Shown in pieces: positions 25,901 through 33,784 of a stretch of 45,981 nt of DNA. Every line of letters begins with the position of its first letter. Position 1 is the first letter of the stretch. Origin of the DNA: a virus. A program made the translations under genes and the position numbers. The notes below the pieces were generated by a model. It saw only the letters and a list, made by a program, of their open reading frames with translations, did not search any database and was not told the origin of the DNA. Location: IMG/VR virus record IMGVR_UViG_3300014493_000009, positions 1 through 45,981 of that record. One strand, written 5' to 3'.

Positions 25901-27479
25901 GCCTGCGCCTCCCGGCAGCGGCAACCTTCTGCCTGATGCTGGATTCGAATTGTGGTCAGAGCCTGGCAACACGGCCATTGCGACGGCGGGAGTGGCCGAC
26001 GATTGGTACACTGATGAAAACGTCGGTACCACGGCTTTCTCACAGGAGGCCGGCTTGCTCCCCGGCAGCACCTACGCACAGGGGATTGGGGCGAAATATA
26101 CCGCGTCCACGCTGGCGGGACGCTCTGCAAACCCCGTCAACCGCGCGAGCGTGCAATCCATGCGTGTGCCCATCGACCCGACAGGAACTTATGCGTTTGC
26201 TTTCGTCGCGCAGGCTAGTCCGCAAGTTATTAACTACGGCTTCTACTGCAGAATTCACTTGCTCGACAACAACCTGTCGAACGATACGCAGTTCGAACTG
26301 TTGTGGCCGGGGCAGACGCTGGCGGATATTCCCGGGTCCATTACCCTCGGGACCTTCCTTGTCGGCGAGCAAATCATTCAGAACGGGAGCGGGGGGGCGG
26401 TCACCTATTGTGCGGCAAATACCGCGCCACTGCAGTTGTTTGGCGGCGTAGTCGGCGTCCCCGATGCGACGGACATCTGGGTGGGACAGGTGTCGGGAGC
26501 GCACTTTACACCTTCCGCTGTCCCCACCCTGTCCGCGACCGGCGATGAGGGCAATCCGCCCGGCACGACGATCGGCAATAATTACGGGTCGCCGCTTAAT
26601 ACGACCGTGCAGGTATTCGGCAATCCGCCGTATGTGTTCCAAATTCCCCAGAGCGGGGTGTCCTCAGCCTCCACCAACTTCGGCGCCTCCGTGCTGAATC
26701 AATCCAGCACACCGGTTACGCTCGGCTTTATCCCCGCCTACCTCTACGTCGAGTTCGACCTGTGGTCCCCCATGAACAATGGTGGCGGCCCGGGCGGCAC
26801 CGGCATGATGTTCGCCATTGTCGACAACTGCGTGCTGACCAATGTCACCGGGGTGCAGGCGGTATCGCCCAGCGGCGGGGGAATCGTGGTCGGTGATGGT
26901 GGGTATAACCCGGGAGGCCGCGGGCGTCCGATATCGCCACTCTACGGCAATACGGCGGGGAGCACAGCGCTGTACTCCATCAAGGGGGTGGGCGATCCTC
27001 AGACGCTCAGCTTGGACACGGAAATCAGCGACGGCCCGACGACGTTCTGGCGTGTGGGGAGTGTCAACACATCGAACCTGATCACAGCGCCCTCGCACGC
27101 GTCGCAGGCGGTGAACATCCGTAACTTTACGACGTTTAGCTCCGTAGCCGTAACCGGCACTGTCGCAACGGTGGCCACCATGTCCCTTGCCACCGGGACC
27201 AATGCGGGGGATCTCGTCTACTTCGGGTTCAACCTTTCCAATGTGACAACCTCCTACGCGAACAACTACTTCATTTACGCGATTGTGTCGTACGCCGGAG
27301 CCGCAGGGTCCACGCAGATTTTCATCGACTACCTCTTCGGCATTGGGTTTGGCTCGGTAATCCTGCAGGCCGGGGCGTCGGCGTCGACAACGGCGACACT
27401 GTCGATTGCACTGGTCGGCGGTCCGAGCAGCGGCACGGTTTCAGGCTCGTTTTACGTGGGGAATCAGCAGAATAGGTGA
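22956..27479 (+). CDS. Giant modular tail fibre / receptor-binding protein
   Basis: 1507 residues without a signal peptide. After an N-terminal domain that probably docks to the tail (1-150), it has copies of a module with the pattern GTF-x3-GE...SGA...IWTGQTSGA-x-FTP: at about 154 (front half), 191-258, 267-294 (back half), 303-373, 592-663 and 1127-1192. A carbohydrate-binding-like segment lies at about 415-480 (WQPNTSYTEGQLI...SGISG), and the Ig-like module shared with two other genes at 722-790. Residues about 985-1110 (LLPDAGFELWSE...) resemble a jelly-roll carbohydrate-binding domain. Likely the main host-recognition fibre. Confidence 0.75.
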   Translation: MSFLLAEAPGFTDIPDSLTAASSAFATGFLMSAIKDDCAAGTVMPEFFQGFYTNGQVVPPPTSTVDGYLYQQQEIMYVWECVNTTNMSNGLPSANGGLLWMQHNVDQSSGAVSCTEAYYVPGGAQTNTNDGVLKVTTIAVRGKQLRKMTSTITGSLTSGMFQLGERLIQTTSGATAYVDSGSSLPGDYIPGGLTSGTFTLGETATQTGTGATVVVAYPPPGSDGPMYTGVGTGTPNATSIWTGNTSGAVFTPAALPVDIPLTVLQAVMGVATATNVWTGQTSGATYTPTALPSPFAFKYYISGALGSGIFSNGEVVQQAVTDAQAILTRWPDTSVGDRLFVLGPITGSTPPDNSHTWSGLSSGATWNPTGYPVFITSRYTDLSANTWPADGPLGQTAVRDLVNNARLSTVRMECFLLNPSGAATWQPNTSYTEGQLIQPSGRWANGCWYVCALSGISGSLEPGPWPSELTETQPVADGSTLWNIAGAGFTYGQQVPLPVSPFDGYEYNQEEIYVVMPFFITTLALPIQKGIDIVWTSGRGDARAFAKNIVSTQPANPSYLPAGTAPADVTGATVYTQWNASNPNAAYYLVPGAVTLGTFHAPGEVVIQNISLASAFMSPPPQNSPYGGQLTLANPITGTADVSDIWVGQTSGAQFTPTGTPVAAGSAEIHEPALLSPTTPTTGCGIVYNSVFFQDGAYSDGALNVLVIACRALTPGNPTTFTLTAAAAGGVYTGTITGGGGNFYAGYSFTITGFAASSGANNGTYKCTASTALTLTLSNSNAVNETHSGSAAFVTMAAPGGATYTDFETDDVLSGEPLPTLLMTEMNENAKFAILRPEAEVEFTVGPGTIVPSFTSPWDGYLYETSEEQFLEWWTNTGAAPGDLRDFSLQINPQTGVCQTRTDYYRGAGWSVPLTFGLITFGSGGSSIATAMYGYPGSPVYSNMPSTGTWGIPTVNVAILASRQAEVEQQNVTLIATPGNTSPAPPGSGNLLPDAGFELWSEPGNTAIATAGVADDWYTDENVGTTAFSQEAGLLPGSTYAQGIGAKYTASTLAGRSANPVNRASVQSMRVPIDPTGTYAFAFVAQASPQVINYGFYCRIHLLDNNLSNDTQFELLWPGQTLADIPGSITLGTFLVGEQIIQNGSGGAVTYCAANTAPLQLFGGVVGVPDATDIWVGQVSGAHFTPSAVPTLSATGDEGNPPGTTIGNNYGSPLNTTVQVFGNPPYVFQIPQSGVSSASTNFGASVLNQSSTPVTLGFIPAYLYVEFDLWSPMNNGGGPGGTGMMFAIVDNCVLTNVTGVQAVSPSGGGIVVGDGGYNPGGRGRPISPLYGNTAGSTALYSIKGVGDPQTLSLDTEISDGPTTFWRVGSVNTSNLITAPSHASQAVNIRNFTTFSSVAVTGTVATVATMSLATGTNAGDLVYFGFNLSNVTTSYANNYFIYAIVSYAGAAGSTQIFIDYLFGIGFGSVILQAGASASTTATLSIALVGGPSSGTVSGSFYVGNQQNR

Positions 27480-27488
27480 GGGGTCCCG

Positions 27489-28055
27489 ATGGCAGTCTAT
27501 GTCCAGAATAATGCCTATGGCGGGGTGAGCATGACGGTGTCCGACACCCCCCTCAAGGGCTATACGGAGTTGACCGCGGCACAGGCCGCAGCGCTCATGG
27601 CGGCCGGCCCGGGGGCGACGATCAACGCCCAAGGGGGATTGGTAACTCCGCCTGCCCCATCGGCCCTTGTGACGGCGCAGCAGACGGCGATTCAGGCGCT
27701 GTACATTCAAACCCGCAACCTGCTGCTCCAGGGGTTTACGTCCACCGCGCTCGGAAGCTCCTGCACCTACCCCACGAATCCGACGGACCAAGTGAACATG
27801 CAAGCGGCGGCGCTCGCGGCGGTAACGGCTACCGGCGGATGGACCGTCCCCTTGTGGTGCATGAGCGGCAGCACGTGGTCCTTCACGATGCACACGGCGG
27901 CACAGGTGCAGAAGGTACTGAGCGATTGGGTGACATTTCGGACTGCCTGTTCGACCAACTTGGCAGCGGCAGTGGCGGTGGTAAATGCCGCGGCGACAGT
28001 CGGGGCAGTGCAGGCCGTGGCGATGGTCGTGCCGTCCGCCAGTGCAGGGTTGTAA
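27489..28055 (+). CDS. Tail fibre assembly-like protein (DUF4376)
   Basis: 188 residues. Residues about 60-145 match the DUF4376 pattern: TAQQTAIQALYIQTRNLLLQ, LGSSCTYPTNPTDQVNMQAA, LWCMSGSTWSFTMHTAAQVQ and KVLSDW. Proteins with this domain are usually found beside tail fibre genes and are thought to help fibre assembly or form its end. GAGGGG precedes ATG 27489. It directly follows the giant fibre and precedes the spike. Confidence 0.75.
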   Translation: MAVYVQNNAYGGVSMTVSDTPLKGYTELTAAQAAALMAAGPGATINAQGGLVTPPAPSALVTAQQTAIQALYIQTRNLLLQGFTSTALGSSCTYPTNPTDQVNMQAAALAAVTATGGWTVPLWCMSGSTWSFTMHTAAQVQKVLSDWVTFRTACSTNLAAAVAVVNAAATVGAVQAVAMVVPSASAGL

Positions 28056-28061
28056 CAATCC

Positions 28062-28070
28062 TGCTATAAT
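28062..28070 (+). promoter_or_regulatory. Extended -10 promoter-like sequence before the tailspike gene
   Basis: TGCTATAAT at 28062-28070 is a perfect extended -10 (TG-n-TATAAT) with no good -35 partner. The transcript would start near 28077, giving a short leader that contains the GGAGG ribosome-binding site of the gene at 28098. Confidence 0.45.
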
Positions 28071-28097
28071 GTAGTCTGGGATTACCGGAGGTTGGAC

Positions 28098-31000
28098 ATG
28101 CTCGGATGGTTGCGGCGGGTGGTCGTGTTGACGGTGTTGCTGGCGGGGGCGTCCGGGGTGGCGCTGGGGCAGAACTTCACCGCGTTCTCCGCGTCTAACA
28201 TTCAGAACCTGCAGGGGACTCCGCTGGTGAGCGGCACCCTGTACATTCAGGGCACGGACCAAGTGAACACCCCGATCTCCTACCAGTGCGGCGGCGGCGG
28301 CCAAGTGGTCCGCACTCCCTACACGGCGAATATTACGTCCGGAGCTGTGGTCACCTTCAACGTCTGCAATCCGGCGAATACTTTGCCCGCCGGGATTTAC
28401 TACCATATTTGGGTGATCGACTTGACCACCGGGTCGTCCACGCTGAACCAGACGGTGCTGAACTACGGCCTCGTGCAGTGGACCGGAGCGACGTTCAACT
28501 TCGACGACTACACGCCCACTGCCAACACAGTAGCTCCGACCGGGTACAGCATCACGGGCAATTTGGGCGTCAACGGCAATATCAGCGTCACCGGCTCCAT
28601 CACCGGCACGGTGCTCAATACCGCCGGCCTGGGGGATAATTCGACAGTGATCGACGTGTCGGTCCAGGCGGGATCCACATGGGACGCGAAGTATGCCGCG
28701 GCGCAGGCGATATGCACCGGTATTTACAATAATTGCGTGTTTGACGCGCGGCGGTTGACGGGTACGCAGACCTTGGCGGCAACGGTTACTCCGCCGGAGA
28801 ACTCCACAACACTCTTTGGCATCATGAATATGACCGAATCATCCGGGGCCTACTTCAACCTTTACCGCCCCGGTGTACATCTGCACGGGCAGGGGAACGG
28901 GACATACTTCGTCAAGGCAAGCGCTTCCGACTTCACGCCGATATTTTATGTGGCCCCCGGGGAGATCTATGGAGGCATTGGGGGCAGTAGTGCTGAAATC
29001 GACCACGTGTTTACCGGCTACACGACATCCAGCGGCTCCATGATGCCCATTACATCTGTGGCGTCCACCTCCGCCACGACCATAACTATTACCGCGGCCG
29101 CGGCGGCGAACAGTTACGGATTGACCGTCTACTCCACAGCCTACTTCGCACAGGCGTCGGTGCCCGGCAATCAGTTCCTCATGACGATTACAGGGTTTAG
29201 TTCCCCGGCGACGGCGAACAACGGCTTATACTGGTGTATCGGATGGACGACCAGCACGATTACCTGCGAGAACCCGGGCGGCGTGGCGGCAACAGGAGCC
29301 TCTGCAACTGGCAGCATTGGGACGACGACCTACACCGGGACATTCACGGCCGTGCATCAACTCTATGGTACGGTCACGACTTCAGGCTCGACATTCACCC
29401 TGTCGCAGGGGCAATACTTCATCACGGGAAGCGTCTTGGTAGGACAGACAATTACCATTGGCGGAAGTCCTTACACGGTGGCGACAATTACCAATGCCTT
29501 GAGCGGCACAACGACCACCAGTATCGGGACGAATACTACCGCAGTTGCCTACTCGGTGCCGGATCCATCCTTCCCGGTTGCAACCTGCGCGACCAATGGC
29601 TGCCAGGGCTATGAGATGGGTGTGTTCCCTTACGCCACATCCTACACCAACGTCAATCAAGCGGCCTACGATTGGGGCTACGCGGCCGTAATTGCATCGA
29701 CGAGCACCACCATTACTCTCTCGCAGGGGCAGTCTCCGGGTTCAGGTTCAGTCAGTGCCTATGCGGTCCTCGCCGGCGGATGGGCGCTGAAAGGTCCGCT
29801 CTATCAGGCGAACATTCATGAGTTCAATACGTACACAACCGACCTTGGGATCGAAGTGTCCACGAGCGGGTGCAGTTGCTATAACAACTTCAGCTATGAC
29901 CAATTGGAGACGCAACATGGAGCGTTTTTCGTGGGCTTCAATGCGAACTCCGGAAACGTGAATAGCCTGTTGGCATGGGCGGGGGATGTGGGCACAGTTG
30001 GTTATCTGAATGCCACCGGATTTGCCGTTCGCATGGAAGGCGGCTCGGAGTGGCACTTCAAGGGTACAACCGACATTGAGAACACACGATACTCCGTGCA
30101 GGTGCGGTCACCTTATACATCTTTCGACAAGATTGCATTGGAGTGCGATAAATGTGTGAGCATTGGAACGTCCAATTTCAGTGGCCCTGCCAGCACCGGC
30201 ACGAGTTCCTTCCTGCCGACCATTTTGCCGTTGGCCCTTGCCGTAACTATTGGCGGTGCAGTGTCGGTCGTCGACTACAGTGGATCGAATATCCTCACGA
30301 GTAACATCTCTACGAATAGATTCGGCACACAGTCCCAGGCGCGGGACATCAATGTCAATCAGTACGGATCGGTCATTGTCCCGGGTTTGCCGACGCCGAA
30401 TTCGAACAATTTTGCACCGTCCCCTACCTGTGCCAGCGCTTGCTCGATGAACTACCAATACTACATGGTGGGGCGCGACTTCAACATGAACCCCACGCAG
30501 GTGTATACCCCGGCAACGGTGCCGAATAATGCGGCGCTTTCTACTGGAGTAAACTATAATACACTCAGTGGGACATACTCCCCCGCGGGCGCATACTGCT
30601 GGGATATCCTGAAAGGGGATACGTCCCACTCCCTCTACACTTGCGTGAAGAACGACCAGTCGCCGATGATCGACGACGGCAGTATTGCAACCGTGGCTTA
30701 CCCCCCTGCCGGGCAACTCGCGCCGCCAACGACAGGGAATTATACCTCCATGGTGGAGGCTGGTCAGGTGTTGGCCAATCAGGGCACCGCTTGCACGACG
30801 GGCGAATTGGCGCTCAGTAGCGGCTGGGGCACCAGTCCAACTGTCACGGCCGTCCACGGTTTGGGCCAAACCTGCCAATGGACGATTACCGCGGAGGCCA
30901 CAACGGGTGCTAACCCGACAATTACGGACACCCTGACTAATCCGCTCCCGACGGCCACTACGGTTTGTTGGGCCATGATGGTTGGCGGTACAGGCTCGTC

Positions 31001-31109
31001 CACAATGATTGCGCAGACGACACTCAGCGCTACGGCACCGGTGTTCACATTCAATGGGACTCCGACGGCTGCAGACACATACATTGTAGTCCGCACGTGT
31101 GGACCTTAA
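28098..31109 (+). CDS. Tailspike-like protein with Sec signal peptide
   Basis: 1003 residues. ATG 28098 (GGAGG seven bases upstream) gives a classical signal peptide: basic MLGWLRR, hydrophobic VVVLTVLLAGASG, cleavage near ALG/Q. The N-terminal part has FTAFSASNIQNLQGTPLVSG, followed by GNLGVNGNISVTGSITGT. From about 195 the chain resembles a parallel beta-helix spike (WDAKYAAAQAICTGIYNNCV, YRPGVHLHGQGNGTYF, then EFNTYTTDLGIEVSTSG and LNATGFAVRMEGGSEWHF). The Ig-like module shared with two other virion proteins is at about 330-405. A signal peptide is unexpected for a tail component. Could bind or degrade surface polysaccharide. Confidence 0.7.
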   Translation: MLGWLRRVVVLTVLLAGASGVALGQNFTAFSASNIQNLQGTPLVSGTLYIQGTDQVNTPISYQCGGGGQVVRTPYTANITSGAVVTFNVCNPANTLPAGIYYHIWVIDLTTGSSTLNQTVLNYGLVQWTGATFNFDDYTPTANTVAPTGYSITGNLGVNGNISVTGSITGTVLNTAGLGDNSTVIDVSVQAGSTWDAKYAAAQAICTGIYNNCVFDARRLTGTQTLAATVTPPENSTTLFGIMNMTESSGAYFNLYRPGVHLHGQGNGTYFVKASASDFTPIFYVAPGEIYGGIGGSSAEIDHVFTGYTTSSGSMMPITSVASTSATTITITAAAAANSYGLTVYSTAYFAQASVPGNQFLMTITGFSSPATANNGLYWCIGWTTSTITCENPGGVAATGASATGSIGTTTYTGTFTAVHQLYGTVTTSGSTFTLSQGQYFITGSVLVGQTITIGGSPYTVATITNALSGTTTTSIGTNTTAVAYSVPDPSFPVATCATNGCQGYEMGVFPYATSYTNVNQAAYDWGYAAVIASTSTTITLSQGQSPGSGSVSAYAVLAGGWALKGPLYQANIHEFNTYTTDLGIEVSTSGCSCYNNFSYDQLETQHGAFFVGFNANSGNVNSLLAWAGDVGTVGYLNATGFAVRMEGGSEWHFKGTTDIENTRYSVQVRSPYTSFDKIALECDKCVSIGTSNFSGPASTGTSSFLPTILPLALAVTIGGAVSVVDYSGSNILTSNISTNRFGTQSQARDINVNQYGSVIVPGLPTPNSNNFAPSPTCASACSMNYQYYMVGRDFNMNPTQVYTPATVPNNAALSTGVNYNTLSGTYSPAGAYCWDILKGDTSHSLYTCVKNDQSPMIDDGSIATVAYPPAGQLAPPTTGNYTSMVEAGQVLANQGTACTTGELALSSGWGTSPTVTAVHGLGQTCQWTITAEATTGANPTITDTLTNPLPTATTVCWAMMVGGTGSSTMIAQTTLSATAPVFTFNGTPTAADTYIVVRTCGP

Positions 31110-31124
31110 CCCGGAGACACGTCA

Positions 31125-31430
31125 ATGCCCAACTTCGACCGCCAATCCGCCGACCCCATGCTGCTCTACATGCTGGATTCCATGCAAGCCATGCAGGCAT
31201 CTCTGACCTCGATGCAGGCATCTGTCGCTGCCTTAAACATACACATCCACGACCTCCTCGGCAATGGCCAGCCTGGCCGCCTGCAGCGTACGGAGACGGA
31301 ACTATTCGGCGTGCGCGACGATGTGCGGAATTTGTGGGAATCCCACTCCAAGCTGCACCGCCTTGTCGTCTGCTACATCGGGGCCGCCGTGGGGGCTCTG
31401 TGGGTGGTCCGCCACTTTCTCCACATATGA
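31125..31430 (+). CDS. XhlA-like membrane protein, holin candidate
   Basis: 101 residues: a coiled coil at about 15-80 (SMQAMQASLTSMQASVAAL, ETELFGVRDDVRNLWESHSK) and one C-terminal membrane segment (VVCYIGAAVGALWVVRHFL). This order is that of the XhlA haemolysin/holin-accessory family. A 12-base direct repeat (ATGCAGGCATCT) encodes the repeated MQAS. GGAG precedes ATG 31125. It ends the tail region and could work with the membrane peptide at 35118 in lysis. Anchoring of another protein is an alternative. Confidence 0.55.
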   Translation: MPNFDRQSADPMLLYMLDSMQAMQASLTSMQASVAALNIHIHDLLGNGQPGRLQRTETELFGVRDDVRNLWESHSKLHRLVVCYIGAAVGALWVVRHFLHI

Positions 31431-31443
31431 TGAAAATTAGCGC

Positions 31444-31472
31444 TTGACTCATACCTAACTGGGTGTTACAGT
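31444..31472 (+). promoter_or_regulatory. Promoter with likely leaderless transcript
   Basis: TTGACT (31444-31449), 17-base spacer, TACAGT (31467-31472) with TG one base before it. The -10 ends seven bases before ATG 31480, which has no Shine-Dalgarno sequence. TTGACTC and the GTG/ACA parts recur with the same 17-base spacing at 34045-34073. Confidence 0.65.
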
Positions 31473-31479
31473 TGCGCAC

Positions 31480-31803
31480 ATGACACAAGTGAAACGGTCT
31501 GCGACGGTTTCCCCAGTGGAGCTTAAAATCAATGGCATTCCGCTTGTCGAGGCACTGGGCAAGGCTTCGAGGATTGTGCAGGTTTTGGCCTTCCTGAATT
31601 CCCGCGAGGACAATGAGATATTCGATATTCCCACTCTCGCCGGGGAGATCGGCATCTCCCAAGAAAACATGAGAGTCCTTTACAGTAAGCATAAAAGCAG
31701 ATTGATCGACCACTCCTGCTTCGCCGGGCGCACCCGGTACTTCGGGAACCCTGTAGCGATTCAGGCACTCATTTCGCAGATACAAGAGGGGCTGCCGCAA
31801 TGA
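31480..31803 (+). CDS. Winged-helix-like protein paired with a metallophosphoesterase
   Basis: 107 residues. Residues about 45-75 (FDIPTLAGEIGISQENMRVLYSKH) read as a helix-turn-helix, followed by a beta-wing-like RTRYFGNPVAIQAL. There is no Shine-Dalgarno sequence; the promoter at 31444-31472 places the transcript start at the ATG. The gene overlaps the phosphoesterase by ATGA, so the two are translationally coupled and probably act together. It may regulate or target the enzyme; DNA binding is inferred, not shown. Confidence 0.6.
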   Translation: MTQVKRSATVSPVELKINGIPLVEALGKASRIVQVLAFLNSREDNEIFDIPTLAGEIGISQENMRVLYSKHKSRLIDHSCFAGRTRYFGNPVAIQALISQIQEGLPQ

Positions 31804-33014
31804 AGATTGACGACGCCGCGAAGAATGTCATCGCCGACCTTGCCGCATCCGTGAAGCCGATCGAGACGGAGTCCGATGAACGGGAAGGTGATGAGCGCAC
31901 CATTAAGAAGGTGGTGTCGAAGCAGATCAAGACGCTCAAGGAGTTGGCGGATGCCTGTGAAATCGACCTGACGGAGTGGGAAATATACAAGTGGAAGTGC
32001 GCCGCATGGCAGACCGGGATGAAGCCTCCGGTTACAGGGAGCAGTGGTGCGTGGAAGCGGGACTCCAAGGACCCGGTTTACTCTCAGCAATTCGTCGTCA
32101 TGGCGTGGATGCGCCTCCGCGTGAAACTTATCGCCGCGGCGGCCGAGTTCGACGCCCTCCGCGAGAAGGCGCTGGACCATGTCCCCGGGATGCCGGCGAT
32201 TATCATCCACAAGGACTCCAGCGAGGATTTGCTCACCGAGTATTCCCCCATGGATCACCACATTGGAATGCTGGGCTGGGGGGAAGAGACCGGCCACGAC
32301 GATTACGACATCAAGCTGTCCGCAAAGCTCTATAAGGAGGCGTTGACGTGTCTGGTGTCGCGGACATCCAACTACGCCAGCCATCGGGCGATTCTGGTGC
32401 TGGGCAACGACCAGCAGAATATCGACAACCGCATGGGGACCACTACAGCCGGCACGCCGCAGAATACGGACAGCAGGTATCAGAAGGTCTTCACTGTATC
32501 ACGCGATGTCTCCATCTGGGCAGTCGAGGCATTACTGGCGGTGTCGCCCAAAATTGATGTCATCATCATCTCCGGCAACCACGACACCCTCGCGGCGTGG
32601 CACCTCGGCGACAGTCTGCGGTCATGGTTCAAAAGTGAATCCCGAGTCAATATCGACAACCGCCCCCTGTTCCGCAAGTATTTCCAGTTCGGCACCAATA
32701 TGCTGATGTTCACCCACGGGAACGCCGGGAAGTTGGAGGACTACGGCAAGACCATGGCGGCGGAGCAACCGGAGATGTGGGGCGCGACGAAGTGGCGGGA
32801 GGCGCATACAGGGGACAAGCACCAGAGGCGCTTGGTGGAATTGCGCGGTGCTGCCGTACGGATTCTGCCGTCGCTGCGGCCGCCGGATGCCTGGACCAGC
32901 GAGCATCACTATATTGGGTCGCTGCGGGCGGCAGAGGCGTACGTGTGGCACAAGACGCTGGGGTTGATAGGGACCGCGACGTATTCAGTTTTGGGGCGGA
33001 AAGGGAAGACGTAA
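31800..33014 (+). CDS. Calcineurin-like metallophosphoesterase
   Basis: 404 residues. The N-terminal 150 residues contain helices and a possible DNA-contact part (LADACEIDLTEWEIYKWKC). The metal-binding motifs of the calcineurin superfamily follow in order: DHHIGMLGWGEETG (D-x-H), LGNDQQNIDN, SGNHD, FTHGN and HTGDKHQ. The TTTAGTPQNTDSRYQKVF stretch between them is shared with a widespread phage group of such enzymes. It should hydrolyse phosphodiester or phosphomonoester bonds; the substrate is unknown and could be DNA ends or a nucleotide. Coupled to the preceding winged-helix gene. Confidence 0.8.
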   Translation: MKIDDAAKNVIADLAASVKPIETESDEREGDERTIKKVVSKQIKTLKELADACEIDLTEWEIYKWKCAAWQTGMKPPVTGSSGAWKRDSKDPVYSQQFVVMAWMRLRVKLIAAAAEFDALREKALDHVPGMPAIIIHKDSSEDLLTEYSPMDHHIGMLGWGEETGHDDYDIKLSAKLYKEALTCLVSRTSNYASHRAILVLGNDQQNIDNRMGTTTAGTPQNTDSRYQKVFTVSRDVSIWAVEALLAVSPKIDVIIISGNHDTLAAWHLGDSLRSWFKSESRVNIDNRPLFRKYFQFGTNMLMFTHGNAGKLEDYGKTMAAEQPEMWGATKWREAHTGDKHQRRLVELRGAAVRILPSLRPPDAWTSEHHYIGSLRAAEAYVWHKTLGLIGTATYSVLGRKGKT

Positions 33015-33050
33015 ATGAGCGCCCAAGCCGCGTGCTGGGGAACCCATCTA

Positions 33051-33067
33051 ATGATATACTCAACTTA
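33051..33067 (+). repeat. Degenerate copy of the cassette end motif
   Basis: ATGATATACTCAACTTA matches the core of the perfect inverted repeat at 33269-33292 (ATATACT-n-AACTT) in the same orientation. Its TATACT (33055-33060) could also serve as a -10 for the gene at 33105. Confidence 0.5.
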
Positions 33068-33104
33068 ATGCAAGGTGATGAACTCGATCAGGAGGGAAGC
33101 GGCT

Positions 33105-33266
33105 ATGGCTATGGAGGATTTTGTTCGTGAAATCACGTCAGAATGGAAAACTCTAAGTAAATCGGAGAGGATCAAGAGAACCAAGAAATTGTGTGCATCT
33201 CCGAATACAATGAAATTCATTCAGGAGCGATTTCCAGAATTCTACGCTGAATGTGCTATAAAATAA
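33105..33266 (+). CDS. Small basic helical protein
   Basis: 53 residues: MAMEDFVREITSEWKTLSKS, then RIKRTKKLCASPNTMKFIQE, ending FPEFYAECAIK. ATG 33105 has AGGAGGG eight bases upstream; ATG 33111 is too far from it. The protein is helical and basic, AT-rich in codon choice compared with the structural genes. Its stop codon (33264-33266) lies within the 8-bp direct repeat that borders the methyltransferase cassette. Function unknown. Confidence 0.6.
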   Translation: MAMEDFVREITSEWKTLSKSERIKRTKKLCASPNTMKFIQERFPEFYAECAIK

Positions 33267-33268
33267 AA
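33261..33268 (+). repeat. Left 8-bp direct repeat (putative target duplication)
   Basis: AAATAAAA here is repeated exactly at 33785-33792, each copy directly touching the outer end of a 24-bp inverted repeat. This is the arrangement produced by transposition, though the A-rich sequence makes chance matches easier. Confidence 0.6.
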
Positions 33269-33784
33269 GGGAATTATATACTTAACTTCCTCAAGTAAAT
33301 AAAGGAGATAGAATGCCTCACAATGCGACAATGGCGGCAATGACTAGTTCCGAGTTTGAAGCATGGCAGACTCCCAAAGATTTGTTTGTCCGCTTGAATG
33401 AAGAGTTTAATTTCACATTGGACGCGGCAGCCAGCAAGGAAAACGCACTATGTAGTGAGTTTTTCACTGTCGAGGACGACGCCCTTTCTCTCTGCTGGAA
33501 AGGGCGTGTATTCTTAAATCCGCCGTATGGTAGACAAAAAACAGGAGATTTTGTACGCAAGGCGGTTGCCGAACGCGACAACGCGGAGGTAATAGTGGTG
33601 CTTGTTCCAAGCCGTACTGATACGCGCTGGTTCCACGACGTTGTGTATCAGCAAGCCGGTATTGATGTACGCTTCATTAAAGGTCGACTAAAATCTCCGG
33701 GGCGCAAGGTGCCATGGCCGTTCGCCTCCATGCTTATTGTGATTTATCCGACCCCAAAACGAGGAAGTTAAGTATATAATTCCC
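33269..33784 (+). mobile_element. Methyltransferase cassette with 24-bp terminal inverted repeats
   Basis: The 24 bases at 33269-33292 (beginning GGGAATTATATAC, ending AACTTCCTC) are the exact reverse complement of 33761-33784. Between them lies one gene, a DNA adenine methyltransferase; no transposase is present. The unit is 516 bp, flanked by AAATAAAA on both sides (33261-33268 and 33785-33792). The right repeat overlaps the last codons and stop of the gene. The simplest reading is a non-autonomous element mobilised by a transposase elsewhere. Removing the unit plus one direct repeat would leave the upstream gene intact. A purely regulatory inverted repeat is the alternative. Confidence 0.65.
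33313..33771 (+). CDS. Phage DNA N6-adenine methyltransferase (Dam family)
   Basis: 152 residues. It matches the phage Dam group: AWQTPKDLFVRLNEEFNFTLDAAAS, CSEFFTVEDDAL, WKGRVFLNPPYG with the catalytic NPPY (69-72), and VVLVPSRTDTRWFHDVVY. These enzymes transfer a methyl group from S-adenosylmethionine to adenine and often protect phage DNA from restriction. AAAGGAG precedes ATG 33313. Length is typical and no motif is missing. It is the only gene within the inverted-repeat cassette, and its composition is more AT-rich than the structural genes, pointing to separate origin. Confidence 0.88.
   Translation: MPHNATMAAMTSSEFEAWQTPKDLFVRLNEEFNFTLDAAASKENALCSEFFTVEDDALSLCWKGRVFLNPPYGRQKTGDFVRKAVAERDNAEVIVVLVPSRTDTRWFHDVVYQQAGIDVRFIKGRLKSPGRKVPWPFASMLIVIYPTPKRGS

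Noticed and set aside
22956-27479. Interpretation of the repeated fibre segments as a CRISPR array
   Set aside because: The repeats are protein modules of diverged sequence, not identical short DNA repeats with spacers.
27441-28406. A 321-codon minus-strand frame
   Set aside because: Antisense to the DUF4376 gene and the spike start; composition typical of a shadow frame.
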